Source: Acinetobacter sp. S54
Lineage (GTDB): Bacteria; Pseudomonadota; Gammaproteobacteria; Pseudomonadales; Moraxellaceae
Assembly (NCBI RefSeq): GCF_016624945.1
Contig: NZ_JACVUI010000013.1
Location: 16,540-80,539 of the forward strand
Direction of reading: 5' to 3'
DNA: 64,000 nucleotides
Position 1 is the first letter of the stretch; each line of letters opens with the position of its first letter. Of this stretch, positions 39,716-50,296 are shown piece by piece. Below the pieces are notes generated by a model. The model was not told where the DNA came from. It searched no databases and worked only from the letters and a program-made list of their open reading frames with translations. The translations under genes and the position numbers were made by a program.

Positions 39716-40357
39716 TCTGATCTCCCCCATAATCGGATCACTCCGACGGATATGTGTTTTAAATTGCATCGGTGTAGATTTAGCAAATGCTATGCCAACT
39801 TTTGTACATCCCATCTTTTTTATGAATTCATCATTAAACTTTAGATCATGACTCCATTTTTATAATGGTAAAATTCAATAGATTTCATGTAGATAAAAAG
39901 CAAATCCCAAGCTACGAGCCAGCACGCACAAATAAGTATGGGAAAAAGGAGCGTAAAATCTCTATTTACGTTGATGTGAACGTCGTCATTTTTGCATAAA
40001 GGTTTCTAAGATAACTAATGATAAGTAAATAGGGATGCGGTTCAGAACTTGAAAGCCATATCGCCTTGCAGCGGCATGTAACAAAAAATATGGAATAGCG
40101 CTGTTTTGGGTCTTTTTAGAAAACTGTGTAATTATTATGCATAGTTTAAGTGCAGATTTTTTTGTTTAATACCACTAAATAAAACATCAATATCTATAAA
40201 AAAATTTAACTAAAAACATGCTATTTCTAAATTGGATATATACATTAGTAAAATAATTTAATGAAAATGATATCTTTTCTATAGATTATCTATACAATTT
40301 GCTCATTTTCTGAGTCTTTCTCAGAAACCCATTTAGATTTATGTTTTGAGGTATTCA
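39716..40357. other. 640-base intergenic region between two divergent porin genes
   Basis: Very AT-rich, especially from 40100 on. I found no convincing ORF or RNA gene. It must hold the divergent promoters. AATGAAAATGAT at 40260-40271 is identical to the core of the strong Fur-like box near 63838, about 87 bases before the rightward porin, but the remaining flanks match the Fur consensus poorly (about 11 of 19). Confidence 0.5.
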
Positions 40358-41653
40358 ATGCTAAAAGCACATAAGCTTACTTTAGCAGTTTTGATTAACG
40401 CTGCCCTTATTTCTTCAGCGTATGCAAGTGAACAAAGCGAGTCAAAAGGTTTTGTTGAAGGTGCCAGTGCATCGGTTCTATTGCGCAATGGTTTTATTCA
40501 ACGTGATAAGAAAGATGGTGTGCATGATACCAACTCATGGCTTCAATCAGTTATGTTGAATCTTGAGTCAGGTTTTACACAGGGTCCTGTCGGTTTTGCA
40601 GCGGGTGTTGTTGGTGATTTTTCTTTCAAATTAGGCGATAACTATCATGCGGGTAACAGCATGATCGCCCTAAAAAATGATGGTCAAAAAGATGCCAATG
40701 GTCGTGTCGATCCATATGATCAATGGACTCGTGGTGGTGGCTATGTCAAAGCTCGCGCATCCAACACAACCTTAACTTATGGTACACAAATTCTTGATTT
40801 ACCTGTACTTGCGAGTATGACGACACGTAACGTGCCTGAATACTTTGAAGGAACATTAATCACAAGCCATGAAATTAAAAATCTGGAAGTGGTTGCGGGT
40901 AAATTTACCAAAAACCAATTGCCTGAGCACATCGCATCTGACCAAAACCATTTGGATCGTGCTTATGTTTGGGGCGCAAAATACCAATTTAATGACCAGT
41001 TAAAAGCATCTTATTATGGTGCTGATCTTAAAGACAAACTTGAACGTCATTATGCCAATGTTAATTATAAGCAAACGCTTGCCAATAAAGACTCATTGAC
41101 GTATGACTTCAGTGGCTACCATACCAAGTTTGAACCGGGTACAACATATTCTGCAACAGGCCCAGCAGATGAAGACAAGAAAAATAATATCTGGGCTGTG
41201 TCTGCCACTTATAACACTGGACCACATACAGCCATGTTAGCTTACCAGCAAAATACAGGTAATGTCGGCTATGACTATGGTCAAAATGGCGATGGTGGTC
41301 AAAGTATTTACCTACCAAACTCATATTTGTCTGACTTTATTGGTAACCATGAAAAATCGGTACAGCTCCAATACACTTATGACTTTGGTGCATTAGCCAT
41401 TCCTGGCCTTTCATGGACAACTGCTTATGTTTATGGTTGGGACATCCGTGTAAATAACTTGACTGATGATGCTAAAGAGCGCGAGTTCTTCAATCAGGTT
41501 TCTTATAAAGTCCAAACTGGCCCTGCTAAAGATTTAAATATCCGTGTACGTAATTCAATTTATCGTGCCAGCGATGAATACCAAACTAATGCCTACATCG
41601 GTGATACCAATGAATGGCGTATCTTTGTTGATTTCCCAATTAAATTTTTCTAA
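40358..41653 (+). CDS. OprD-family outer membrane porin
   Basis: A substrate-specific beta-barrel of the OprD/OpdP family. Signal peptide at residues 1-23 (AYA); the mature protein opens with FVEGASASVLLRNGFIQRD and ends in a Phe after DTNEWRIFVDFPIKF, as expected for outer-membrane porins. Middle segments RVDPYDQWTRGGGYVKARAS and TLTYGTQILDLPVL fit the family. ATG 40358 has GAGGT six bases upstream; an in-frame TTG at 40346 is unlikely. In Acinetobacter such porins take up basic amino acids or other small molecules; the substrate here is not evident. Confidence 0.88.
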   Translation: MLKAHKLTLAVLINAALISSAYASEQSESKGFVEGASASVLLRNGFIQRDKKDGVHDTNSWLQSVMLNLESGFTQGPVGFAAGVVGDFSFKLGDNYHAGNSMIALKNDGQKDANGRVDPYDQWTRGGGYVKARASNTTLTYGTQILDLPVLASMTTRNVPEYFEGTLITSHEIKNLEVVAGKFTKNQLPEHIASDQNHLDRAYVWGAKYQFNDQLKASYYGADLKDKLERHYANVNYKQTLANKDSLTYDFSGYHTKFEPGTTYSATGPADEDKKNNIWAVSATYNTGPHTAMLAYQQNTGNVGYDYGQNGDGGQSIYLPNSYLSDFIGNHEKSVQLQYTYDFGALAIPGLSWTTAYVYGWDIRVNNLTDDAKEREFFNQVSYKVQTGPAKDLNIRVRNSIYRASDEYQTNAYIGDTNEWRIFVDFPIKFF

Positions 41654-41675
41654 TCGGTTAAAATCAAGCAGATAT

Positions 41676-41707
41676 AAAAAACCCTACATCTAAATGTAGG
41701 GTTTTTT
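41676..41707 (+). terminator. bidirectional terminator of porin and ppa
   Basis: A 14-base stem (AAAAAACCCTACAT / ATGTAGGGTTTTTT) with a CTAA loop between the convergent genes. Confidence 0.92.
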
Positions 41708-41729
41708 GTTTTATCACGCAGCATAAAAC

Positions 41730-42257
41730 TTATTTTTTTGCAGCTTCAATTGCTTTTATAACTTCTGCTTTGGCAACATCCGCACCTTCCCAGCCACTGA
41801 TTTTTACCCATTTTCCTGGTTCTAAATCTTTATAGTGAGCAAAGAAATGTTCAACTTGATTAATCAAAAGCTGTGGAAGATCCGTATATTCTTTTACGTC
41901 TTTATAAAGTGGTGACAATTTTTCATGTGGAACAGCGATGAGTTTCGCATCAATTCCCCCATCATCTTCCATGTTCAATTTACCAACAGGACGGCAACGG
42001 ATAACAGAACCTGCTGCAACTGGATAAGGAGTCACGACTAAGACATCTAGCGGATCACCATCTTCTGACAATGTATTTGGCACATAACCATAGTTCGCTG
42101 GGTAAAACATAGCTGTGCCCATAAAACGATCTACAAATAATGCATCTGAATCTTTATCAATTTCGTATTTGATTGGCGCAGCATTTGCTGGAATTTCAAT
42201 GATAACGTAAATATCATTCGGTGCATCTTTGCCCGCAGGGATATTGTTGTAGCTCAT
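41730..42257 (-). CDS. ppa: inorganic pyrophosphatase
   Basis: Family I soluble pyrophosphatase, which pulls biosynthetic reactions forward by splitting PPi. The signature [10 protein letters not shown] (Asp metal ligands) is at residues ~65-74; also [17 protein letters not shown] and KVEHFF-like segment [20 protein letters not shown]. Length 175 equals the E. coli enzyme. AAGAG precedes the ATG. Confidence 0.97.
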   Translation of the reverse strand: MSYNNIPAGKDAPNDIYVIIEIPANAAPIKYEIDKDSDALFVDRFMGTAMFYPANYGYVPNTLSEDGDPLDVLVVTPYPVAAGSVIRCRPVGKLNMEDDGGIDAKLIAVPHEKLSPLYKDVKEYTDLPQLLINQVEHFFAHYKDLEPGKWVKISGWEGADVAKAEVIKAIEAAKK

Positions 42258-42413
42258 AGCAACACTCTTTTAACGGTTAAACCAGATTTAAATCGCGACG
42301 ATTATAACGGTTTTCTGGGTGAAACTGCGTCGTTTATACAATTTGGTAAAGGATTTTTTCATGTTCCCGACCAAGTTGAAGCCTAAATCTGTCCAGTACA
42401 TTATTTATGTTTT

Positions 42414-42812
42414 TTATAATAATCGAATAATCAAAATCAATAGAGAAATTGGACACAGCATAGACAATAGCCAGATAATTGAGCGCAGGGTTGCCCAATT
42501 AATGAGATAACAAATCCCATAAAGAATGCGTAAAACCAAATAGGCCAAACCGAACGTCATAATAATATTTTGCGGTATGACCATATATTCTGCCATGAGT
42601 ATGGCTGCGATAAACAGTGGTAAACTCTCAAAACTATTTTGCTGTGCAGCATTCGCACGTGCAGCAATACCTGTACTCTGTGCCAAAAATTGACGAGGGT
42701 TTTGATTATCTTTTGCCTTAAATCCCCCACTTAATTTGGCAATAATGGTAAACACATAAGGTAGTAAACATGCTGCCAAAATCAGATAAATAATGCCACT
42801 GATGCCCTGCAT
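42414..42812 (-). CDS. MAPEG-family membrane protein
   Basis: A 132-residue protein with four hydrophobic helices (residues ~4-25, 62-80, 82-105, 112-132). The NPRQFLAQSTGIAARANAAQ loop followed by NSFESLPLF is the MAPEG family signature; bacterial members are small, poorly characterised and relate to glutathione-dependent membrane enzymes. An overlapping plus-strand frame in this stretch is a shadow. Monocistronic. Confidence 0.82.
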   Translation of the reverse strand: MQGISGIIYLILAACLLPYVFTIIAKLSGGFKAKDNQNPRQFLAQSTGIAARANAAQQNSFESLPLFIAAILMAEYMVIPQNIIMTFGLAYLVLRILYGICYLINWATLRSIIWLLSMLCPISLLILIIRLL

Positions 42813-42928
42813 AATCTCGTTCTCAAGATGTATTTATTTAAATTGCCTTATCATAGCATGGTGTTTTGTGGGGAAATTCGCTTAAATAGTGTGTTTTTTA
42901 TAAATAAGACCATCAAGTGAGGCCCTAC

Positions 42929-43315
42929 ATGAGCAATTCTGATCAGGATCAACTGTTCAGCGAACTGGACAAACAGCGCCAAAACCAATTGAAAGTTGAT
43001 CGCATCCTCAAGATTGTTCTTCCTCTCACGGCATTTTTGATCAGTGTTATTTGTGCCAACCTCAACTGGCAGTCAACCTTAGGAACATTTGTGATTTTAA
43101 CGATTGCCTTTATTGCAGTCGGTATTAAACGTCAAACTTTATGGTATTGGTTAATAATTTTAGTCGTGTATTGCACAATAGATAATTATCTAAGTTTTGG
43201 ACAATTTAATTTAAGCGCACTTCGTTTACAACTCGGTGCAATGTTGCTATTTACCGTAATGATTGGAATCGGTCGACCGTATATTGACCGTTGGTTTATC
43301 AAGTCTGCACCATAA
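42929..43315 (+). CDS. unrecognised small inner-membrane protein
   Basis: 128 residues: a charged, Gln-rich cytosolic N-terminus (~30 residues) followed by four hydrophobic segments (about 32-50, 53-70, 73-90, 100-118) and a short basic tail. ATG 42929 has GAGG eight or nine bases upstream; an in-frame GTG at 42917 overlaps that site. A strong terminator follows directly. I do not recognise the family. Confidence 0.7.
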   Translation: MSNSDQDQLFSELDKQRQNQLKVDRILKIVLPLTAFLISVICANLNWQSTLGTFVILTIAFIAVGIKRQTLWYWLIILVVYCTIDNYLSFGQFNLSALRLQLGAMLLFTVMIGIGRPYIDRWFIKSAP

Positions 43316-43325
43316 TTTTAAAAAT

Positions 43326-43357
43326 AAAAAAATGCCTGAAAGCTCAGGCATTTTTTT
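43326..43357 (+). terminator. bidirectional terminator
   Basis: A 14-base stem (AAAAAAATGCCTGA / TCAGGCATTTTTTT) with an AAGC loop, between the small membrane protein gene and the leftward fadD. Confidence 0.92.
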
Positions 43358-43368
43358 CAACGATTAAT

Positions 43369-45048
43369 TTATGCCGTTTTACGCAAATCTTTCCGTAAGA
43401 TTTTACCTACATTAGATTTTGGTAATTCATCCATAAACTCCACATAGCGTGGGCGTTTATAACCTGTTAAATTTTCTTTGGCAAAGCTTAGAACCTCTTC
43501 AGTTGTGAGTGAAGGATCTTTCTTCACAACAAATAGTTTTGGCACTTCACCTGATTTTTCATCCGGTACACCAATGGCCGCAACTTCCAGAACTTTTGGA
43601 TGTTTTGCGACAACTTCTTCAATTTCACTTGGATAAACGTTAAAACCAGAGACCAAAATCATGTCTTTTTTACGATCTACAATTTTGACATAACCACGGT
43701 TATCCATCACGCCAATATCACCTGTACGGAAGTAACCATCCGCCGTCATGACTTTGGCAGTTTCATCGGGACGATTCCAGTAACCTTTCATTACTTGTGG
43801 ACCGCGAATCGAAATTTCACCTTGTTCGCCCAAAGCGACTTCATTGCCATCGTCATCTAAAATTGCAACATCAGTCAACGGTAATGGAATACCAATCGTG
43901 CCACTAAATTCTTGTGATGCAGGTGGATTTGCTGTCGCGACTGGAGAAGTCTCAGACAAGCCATAACCTTCGATAATATTAGTGCCTGTGATCTTTTTCC
44001 ACGCTTCAGCAGTTGACGGAAGTACGGCCATACCCCCACCCATTGCCATTTTCAGCTTACTGTGATCAAGCTGTTTAAACTCTTCATTATGTACTAGCGC
44101 ATTGAATAAAGTATTTACAGCCGGGAAGAACGATGGCTGATATTTACGTAGTTCTTTAATCACGCCCGGTAAATCACGTGGGTTAGGAATAAGAACGTTA
44201 GCTTGTCCTTTATACATACCATACATGGCACACACCATGAATGCGAAGATATGATAAAGCGGTAGCGCACAGAAAATGCGATCATTCTTATCGCCATCTT
44301 TGGCGCCAAATTTACTCTGGAAAATGCCGTCGCACTGCAATAAATTCGCAACCAAATTACGATGCGTAAGTTCAGCGCCTTTAGAAACACCTGTTGTACC
44401 ACCCGTATATTGCAACACGGCGGTATCACTTAAGGTTAAAGATGGACGTTTATAACTGTTTGGACTGATTTTATTTAATGCCGTATTAAACTTAATATGG
44501 CCAGGAATATTCCAGTCAGGAATTTGTTTACGAACTTTGCGCAATACAAAATTGACCAAAGTTCCTTTTAAAGTACCTAACATATCGCCCACTGAAGCAA
44601 CAACCACGTGCTTAACAGGCGTTTTACCAATAATGCTTTGATAAACACTCGCGAAATTTTCAATAATTACCAGTACTTCTGTACCAGAGTCATTCAACTG
44701 ATGTTCAAGCTCACGTGCTGTATAAAGTGGATTGACATTGACCAGTACCAGACCAGCGCGGAATACACCCAAAGCAACCACTGGGTATTGCAATACGTTT
44801 GGCATCATGACCGCTACACGCGAGCCCTTGGCCAAACCCAAGCTTTGTAAATAGGCAGCAAATTTACGGCTTGCTTCTTCCAGCTCACTGAAAGTCATGA
44901 CTTTATCCATAAAAATAAAGGCATCGCGTGAACCAAACTTCTGAAAATTACGCTCAAATACATCATTTAATGACGTATTTTCTGCAGGTAATTCTACTGT
45001 TTCTGGAATCCCTGTTCTGTGGTATTCAGCAAACCATAATTTTTCCAT
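43369..45048 (-). CDS. fadD: long-chain acyl-CoA synthetase FadD
   Basis: Activates fatty acids with ATP and CoA at the inner membrane face for beta-oxidation. The AMP-binding signature YTGGTTGVSKGAELTHRN is at about residues 213-230; GYGLSETSP, the FACS region (DGYFRTGDIGVMDNRGYVKI) and the C-terminal Lys in SNVGKILRKDLR are visible. Length 559 fits FadD. The ribosome-binding site GGAG lies 11 bases upstream. A near-perfect palindrome lies about 100 bases before the start. Confidence 0.92.
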   Translation of the reverse strand: MEKLWFAEYHRTGIPETVELPAENTSLNDVFERNFQKFGSRDAFIFMDKVMTFSELEEASRKFAAYLQSLGLAKGSRVAVMMPNVLQYPVVALGVFRAGLVLVNVNPLYTARELEHQLNDSGTEVLVIIENFASVYQSIIGKTPVKHVVVASVGDMLGTLKGTLVNFVLRKVRKQIPDWNIPGHIKFNTALNKISPNSYKRPSLTLSDTAVLQYTGGTTGVSKGAELTHRNLVANLLQCDGIFQSKFGAKDGDKNDRIFCALPLYHIFAFMVCAMYGMYKGQANVLIPNPRDLPGVIKELRKYQPSFFPAVNTLFNALVHNEEFKQLDHSKLKMAMGGGMAVLPSTAEAWKKITGTNIIEGYGLSETSPVATANPPASQEFSGTIGIPLPLTDVAILDDDGNEVALGEQGEISIRGPQVMKGYWNRPDETAKVMTADGYFRTGDIGVMDNRGYVKIVDRKKDMILVSGFNVYPSEIEEVVAKHPKVLEVAAIGVPDEKSGEVPKLFVVKKDPSLTTEEVLSFAKENLTGYKRPRYVEFMDELPKSNVGKILRKDLRKTA

Positions 45049-45131
45049 AAAGCCATTATCTCCAATCAGTAATCCTTAAATTAAACTGCTTATCAATGTG
45101 AGAGTCTTGTTTGACTTGTTTGCCCTACACA

Positions 45132-45180
45132 CTGCATTCATTTCCGCGAATATAGACTATATATAGCCTATATAATGCAG
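45132..45180. promoter_or_regulatory. nested inverted repeats upstream of fadD
   Basis: 45151-45172 is a 22-base palindrome with one mismatched pair (TATAGACTATA then TATAGCCTATA). It is flanked by CTGCATT (45132-45138) and its inverse AATGCAG (45174-45180). The two repeats are not concentric. It lies 84-132 bases before fadD and just after the start-distal end of parC's stop region; it could be a regulator site. Confidence 0.45.
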
Positions 45181-45192
45181 CAGATGCCAGAA

Positions 45193-47412
45193 TTATCTCT
45201 GAATCAACAGTCTATTTGCTTTTTGATATCCTCGTGGTAAGAGTTGCCCTTTTGTCGCTCGTTTGCCCACGTATTTGAGGAGATCATCACCTTTTAATTT
45301 TAATTGTTGCTGTCCCGCAACCACCTGAATTATTTCATTTAAATTCAGAGCTGTCATGGATAAAATTTGTTCTTTGGTATCAAGTTGTATCAACTTGTTA
45401 CCCTTGCCTTTATTGAGTATTGGTAATTCTGACATTTCGATAATCAATAAACGACCTGCGGAACTGAGTATCGCAACATGGGTAGCGTCTTGTACTGGCA
45501 ATAGCGGTAATGCCTCAGCTTTTTCAGGTACGCTCAAGAATGCTTTTCCTGCTTTGGCATTGGTATCGAGTTGTTTTGCCTGACTTCTAAAGCCATAACC
45601 TGTGTTACTGGCAGCGATTAACTCCTGTTCATCATCCGCAATATACACCTGAATAAACGAGACCCCATTGGCTGGAGATAATTTAGAGCTTAAAGGTTCG
45701 CCAGAACCTCTGGCAGACGGTAAATTACTAATCGGTAGCGCATAACTTCTTCCCGTTTCATCGAGTATATAAGCACGTTGGTTAGATTTCCCTATTGCAT
45801 GACTTAAGTATTGATCACCCGCACGATAGTTTAAATTCTCTGCATCAACTTCTGCACCTTTGGCACAGCGAATCCAGCCAGCTTCAGATAAAACCACTGT
45901 CACTGTTTCGGCAGGCATGAGATCCTGTTCGCGGATCTGTACTGCGTCTTCACGTTCTATAATCGGAGAACGGCGATCATCTCCAAATTTTTTCGCGTCT
46001 TCTTTAAGTTCATTAATAATCAGATTTTTTAGGGATTCTGGATTACCCAATTGTTCACGAATAACTTCGGCTTTTGCTTCAAGCTCTTCTTGTTCACGCC
46101 GAATTTCCATTTCTTCAAGTTTAGCCAAATGCCGTAACTTCAACTCTAAAATCGCTTCGGCCTGTATTTCATCAATCCCAAAGTGTGCCATTAACTCTTG
46201 TTTAGGTTGATCTTCTTCGCGAATGATACGAATCACCGTATCAATATCCAGATAGGCAATGAGTAAACCAGCCAAAATATGTAAGCGTTTTTCGATTTTA
46301 TTTAAATGATATTGCAAACGACGCGTAACTGTTTGCTTTCGGATTTCAATCCACTCCAGCAAAATGCGACGAATCGATTTAACTTGAGGCCGACCATCCG
46401 CGCCAATCATATTCAGGTTTACACGATAGCTAGATTCAAGATCCGTAGTCGCAAATAGGTGGCTCATCACCGTTTCTGCATCTACACGATTGGAACGCAA
46501 TACAATGACCAGACGTGTAGGATTGGTATGATCAGACTCATCACGAATATCACTGACCAAGGGCAGTTTTTTGGCCTGCATCTGGTCTGCGATCTGCGTA
46601 ATTACTTTGGAACCAGATACTTGATAAGGTAAGTCAGTAATGACAATTTCACCTTTTTCAATATGATAAATTGCACGTACTCTATAGCTACCACGTCCTG
46701 TAGTTTGAATTTTGAGGAGTTCCTCACGCGGGGTAATAATTTCAGCTTTGGTGGGTAAATCTGGCGCGGGAATATACTCAGCCAGTTTTTGATCTGAGGT
46801 TTCAGGATTGCGAATCAGCGCAATAGTGCCTTTGATAACTTCACGTAAATTATGTGGAGGAATGTCCGTAGCCATTCCAACAGCAATGCCTGTGGTGCCA
46901 TTTAATAAAATATTAGGTACTCGTGCAGGTAAATTGACAGGTTCTTTCATCGAACCATCAAAGTTATCCTGCCAATCACACGTCCCCTGCCCCAATTCAT
47001 TGAGTAATAATTCACTAAATGCAGAGAGCTTAGCTTCGGTATAACGCATAGCTGCAAAAGATTTCGGATCATCAGGAGAACCCCAGTTGCCTTGCCCCTC
47101 AATCAAGGGATAGCGATAACTGAAGGGTTGTGCCATCAGCACCATCGCTTCATAACACGCCGAATCACCATGTGGATGATATTTACCGAGTACATCACCC
47201 ACTGTACGTGCTGATTTTTTTGGTTTACCACTGTGTTTTAGACCCAGCTCACTCATGGCATACACAATGCGTCGCTGCACGGGCTTTAAACCATCACTAA
47301 TATGTGGCAAAGCACGATCCATAATCACGTACATAGCGTAATTCAGATAGGCTTGTTCAGTAAATTCAGCAACGGAACGGTTTTCTGTCGCATGGTGCGC
47401 AAGGCTGGACAT
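45193..47412 (-). CDS. parC: DNA topoisomerase IV subunit A
   Basis: Decatenates daughter chromosomes with ParE. The breakage-reunion domain includes [14 protein letters not shown] and the active-site Tyr in [12 protein letters not shown]; the C-terminal beta-pinwheel follows from about residue 490. Length 739. The quinolone-resistance positions Ser84 and Glu88 carry the susceptible residues. parE is not in the window. Confidence 0.95.
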   Translation of the reverse strand: MSSLAHHATENRSVAEFTEQAYLNYAMYVIMDRALPHISDGLKPVQRRIVYAMSELGLKHSGKPKKSARTVGDVLGKYHPHGDSACYEAMVLMAQPFSYRYPLIEGQGNWGSPDDPKSFAAMRYTEAKLSAFSELLLNELGQGTCDWQDNFDGSMKEPVNLPARVPNILLNGTTGIAVGMATDIPPHNLREVIKGTIALIRNPETSDQKLAEYIPAPDLPTKAEIITPREELLKIQTTGRGSYRVRAIYHIEKGEIVITDLPYQVSGSKVITQIADQMQAKKLPLVSDIRDESDHTNPTRLVIVLRSNRVDAETVMSHLFATTDLESSYRVNLNMIGADGRPQVKSIRRILLEWIEIRKQTVTRRLQYHLNKIEKRLHILAGLLIAYLDIDTVIRIIREEDQPKQELMAHFGIDEIQAEAILELKLRHLAKLEEMEIRREQEELEAKAEVIREQLGNPESLKNLIINELKEDAKKFGDDRRSPIIEREDAVQIREQDLMPAETVTVVLSEAGWIRCAKGAEVDAENLNYRAGDQYLSHAIGKSNQRAYILDETGRSYALPISNLPSARGSGEPLSSKLSPANGVSFIQVYIADDEQELIAASNTGYGFRSQAKQLDTNAKAGKAFLSVPEKAEALPLLPVQDATHVAILSSAGRLLIIEMSELPILNKGKGNKLIQLDTKEQILSMTALNLNEIIQVVAGQQQLKLKGDDLLKYVGKRATKGQLLPRGYQKANRLLIQR

Positions 47413-47566
47413 ATTCGAGAATGATCCTAATCAATTTTTCTATTCATGGTTATGCTAAGTGGCAGTGCATAAGGATACAAGACCCTACTATCATGCACTG
47501 CGTCAAATTATGTCTTATGAGCTAAAACTATCCATTTTATGAGGTATGTTCAACCTCTTTTTATGA

Positions 47567-48886
47567 TTAAAGGCCAATCGACTCCAATGTTTTACCCTGT
47601 GTTTCTTCTCCCAGAATCAGAACGACCACAGCCACTGCCAATAAAACCGCAGTAAACATCATAAATACGTGATGAAAGCCATTTTGTGCCACCATCATGT
47701 GTGTCACCACTAAAGGTGCTGCAATCCCTCCAATTCGACCAATCGCCGATGCCCAACCTGAACCAAATGCACGAATGTTGGCAGGATACTGTTCAGGGGT
47801 ATAGGTATAAAGTACCCCCCATGCACCCAGATTAAAAAATGACATCAAACAGCCCCAAAACATAATCGTATTGACACTTTGCGCTTGCCCGAAAAAGTAG
47901 GCTGCAATCGCGCATCCTCCAATAAAGCCTGCGAGTGTCATTTTACGCCCCAGACGTTCTACCAACCATGCAGCTGCGATATATCCTGGAAGTTGAGCCA
48001 GTATCATAAATAAAACATATTCAAATGACTGCACAACACTATAGCCTTGTTTAACCAATAAACTGGGGAGCCATGTAAAAATCCCGTAGTAGGAATAAAC
48101 GATACCGAACCAGATTAACCATAACATTAAGGTTCGTCGTGCAAAGGGTGACGACCATAGCTGACGAAATGATACTTTTCGTTGTTCTGAGACAGGTTTT
48201 ACTTCGATTTTTTCCACTACAGCAACGCCAGCTTGTTGTTCAAGCTGCTGAACCAATTCATGCGCTTCATCAATACGGCCACGATTAATCAAATAAGGAA
48301 TTGATTCGGGAACTTTTTTTATAATGACAAACACATATAACGCAGGTAAACCACCCAGTAAAAATGCCATATGCCAACCAAATTTAGGAATAACAAAATA
48401 AGAAATCAGCGCGGCAACCAGCCAACCTACTCCCCAGAAACTTTCAAGCAAGACAATAAAACGACCACGGACCTGCGCTGGAACATATTCACTGACTAAG
48501 GTTACAGCAACAGGTAGTTGTCCACCTAATCCAAGCCCAACGACAAAACGACAAATCAATAAAGATGTCAAATTTGGCGCAAATGCGCAGGCAGCAGTAG
48601 CAAGACTATAAAGCATCAAAGTGCAAGCAAAAATGGTCTTGCGTCCAAAGCGATCTGCCAAACCACCAGAAAATACCGCACCAATCGCCATACCAATAAA
48701 ACCAATACTTACAATCCAACCGCTTTCGGCAGGTGATAGCGCCCAGTCTTTGACTAAGGTTGTCATGATAAAAGCAATGATACCTGTATCCATGGCATCA
48801 AACATCCATCCTAGCCCCACCACACAGAGCAAGGTATAGTGGAATCTGCCAATGGGTAGGTTTTGAACACGAGAGACTAAATCCAT
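47567..48886 (-). CDS. niaP: MFS transporter, NiaP-like (nicotinate uptake)
   Basis: A 12-helix major facilitator. It closely resembles the Bacillus NiaP (YceI) pattern: GLGWMFDAMDTGI, the loop GGLADRFGRK, GLGLGGQLPVAVTLVSE, VLLESFWGVGWLVAALISYF and LGAWGVLYTYTPEQYP. NiaP imports nicotinate or related pyridines for NAD synthesis; the match is from memory, and other aromatic-acid porters share some motifs. Monocistronic. A weak hairpin (GAGGT / ACCTC, 47541-47557) follows the gene. Confidence 0.72.
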   Translation of the reverse strand: MDLVSRVQNLPIGRFHYTLLCVVGLGWMFDAMDTGIIAFIMTTLVKDWALSPAESGWIVSIGFIGMAIGAVFSGGLADRFGRKTIFACTLMLYSLATAACAFAPNLTSLLICRFVVGLGLGGQLPVAVTLVSEYVPAQVRGRFIVLLESFWGVGWLVAALISYFVIPKFGWHMAFLLGGLPALYVFVIIKKVPESIPYLINRGRIDEAHELVQQLEQQAGVAVVEKIEVKPVSEQRKVSFRQLWSSPFARRTLMLWLIWFGIVYSYYGIFTWLPSLLVKQGYSVVQSFEYVLFMILAQLPGYIAAAWLVERLGRKMTLAGFIGGCAIAAYFFGQAQSVNTIMFWGCLMSFFNLGAWGVLYTYTPEQYPANIRAFGSGWASAIGRIGGIAAPLVVTHMMVAQNGFHHVFMMFTAVLLAVAVVVLILGEETQGKTLESIGL

Positions 48887-49054
48887 AGACCAGCTAACCC
48901 TTTACCATTTGATTAATTTTTTATTGATTGTTGAAACGATCCAAAGGGCAGTTAACCTAATCGAAGTCAAAATATGATTTTTAATTTGGATAACTTACTT
49001 AAATTCCCTGGTTTCGTTTAAGCCTGCAATCAGTACCCTTTTATTTAAATAGTT

Positions 49055-49567
49055 TTAATCACGGTATTCATGCTTCACTAAATGTAGCACAGTTAAATCT
49101 TTCAACAAGGGCTGGCCTACATTTGCATGGATTGGATAATCATCAACCTGTGAAATGAATTGATAACCCCGTCTTTGATAAAAAGCAATCAACTCACTAC
49201 GAGCCGAAAGTACTGACATCTTAAAAGTATAAATTGCATATTTTTCTGTTAAATAAATTTCAGCGGCTTGAAGTAATTGCTTCCCGATTCCTTGATTTTG
49301 AAAATCGGGATGTATGGTCAACATGCCAATATAACCTGCGTCTTCAGATTTTTGTACATGGACGCAGCCCGCAAGACCATCATCCAAAAGTAGTAATAAG
49401 ATCGCTGAGTCAGAACAATTTAGTTCCCGAAGCTGCTGCGCATTGATACGATCACCTTTCACAAGCAATGCTTCAGATGTCCAACCCTGATGATTCTTAT
49501 TACGATAAGAAAAATTGACCAATTCAACAATACTAGAGAGGTGCTGTTCAGTTGCTTCAATCAACAT
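49055..49567 (-). CDS. GNAT-family N-acetyltransferase
   Basis: 170 residues with a GNAT fold. The acetyl-CoA loop QNQGIGKQLL is at about residues 90-99 and is preceded by the beta-4 strand YIGMLTIHPDF. The C-terminal YQRRGYQFIS is also typical. Substrate unknown; not RimI-like. It is 35 bases upstream (leftward order) of the TRIC-family gene and may share its transcript. Confidence 0.82.
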   Translation of the reverse strand: MLIEATEQHLSSIVELVNFSYRNKNHQGWTSEALLVKGDRINAQQLRELNCSDSAILLLLLDDGLAGCVHVQKSEDAGYIGMLTIHPDFQNQGIGKQLLQAAEIYLTEKYAIYTFKMSVLSARSELIAFYQRRGYQFISQVDDYPIHANVGQPLLKDLTVLHLVKHEYRD

Positions 49568-49602
49568 ACATGATGCCCATTCATATAAATTCAGAACCGC
49601 TT

Positions 49603-50247
49603 TTAATGCCGATCTGTAGAAGAAGCAGAGTCGCTGTCATCATCCTGATAAATAAATTTCGGCATTTCCAGACCAAAATAAATCGCAATACAGCGTAGTG
49701 CAAAACCAAAGAACAAGGTAAAAATCACGGTCAACTCAAGTGACATACCAATTTCCAGACAAACCCAGTAACAGATCACTGCGACAAAAGAAATACTGGC
49801 ATAAAGTTCACGACGAAACACCAATGGCACGTCATTACACAGAATATCCCGCAAAATACCACCAGATACTCCCGTCAACACGCCTGCCACCGCAGAGACA
49901 ATAAAACCGTGTCCCATTTGCAATGCAATCTGACAACCAATAATAGTAAAACCAATGAGCCCCAATGCATCCAGCAATAAAAAGATATTGCGTAAATGAC
50001 GCATCCATTTAGCAATTAAAATGGTAAAAAACGCTGCCGCACAGGTCAACATGAGATATTCAGGATGCTTCACCCAAGTAAGCGGATAATGTCCCAGCAG
50101 TACATCACGCACCGAACCACCGCCTAATGCGGTAACACAGGCAATCAACATTACCCCAAACCAGTCCATACTACGCCGACCTGCCGACAACGCTCCCGTC
50201 ATCGCCTCAGCCGTAATCGCAATAATATAAATAATGGTGAGTAACAT
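49603..50247 (-). CDS. TRIC/UPF0126 family membrane protein
   Basis: 214 residues with seven hydrophobic helices, including two repeats each containing the GG-RD motif (ALGGGSVRDVLLG and GVSGGILRDILCNDVP) that define the UPF0126/TRIC family. TRIC proteins form trimeric cation channels; bacterial members such as YadS are poorly characterised, and some are linked to glycine transport. Ends in an acidic, Ser-rich tail. Confidence 0.85.
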   Translation of the reverse strand: MLLTIIYIIAITAEAMTGALSAGRRSMDWFGVMLIACVTALGGGSVRDVLLGHYPLTWVKHPEYLMLTCAAAFFTILIAKWMRHLRNIFLLLDALGLIGFTIIGCQIALQMGHGFIVSAVAGVLTGVSGGILRDILCNDVPLVFRRELYASISFVAVICYWVCLEIGMSLELTVIFTLFFGFALRCIAIYFGLEMPKFIYQDDDSDSASSTDRH

Positions 50248-50296
50248 TGCCCTTCATCCATATCGGGGAAAATATGGCGGTTATTCTACGGTAAAC

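Noticed and set aside
42319..42510. 63-codon rightward frame between ppa and the MAPEG gene
   Set aside because: It overlaps the 3' end of the MAPEG gene, is low-complexity, and has no ribosome-binding site or terminator of its own.
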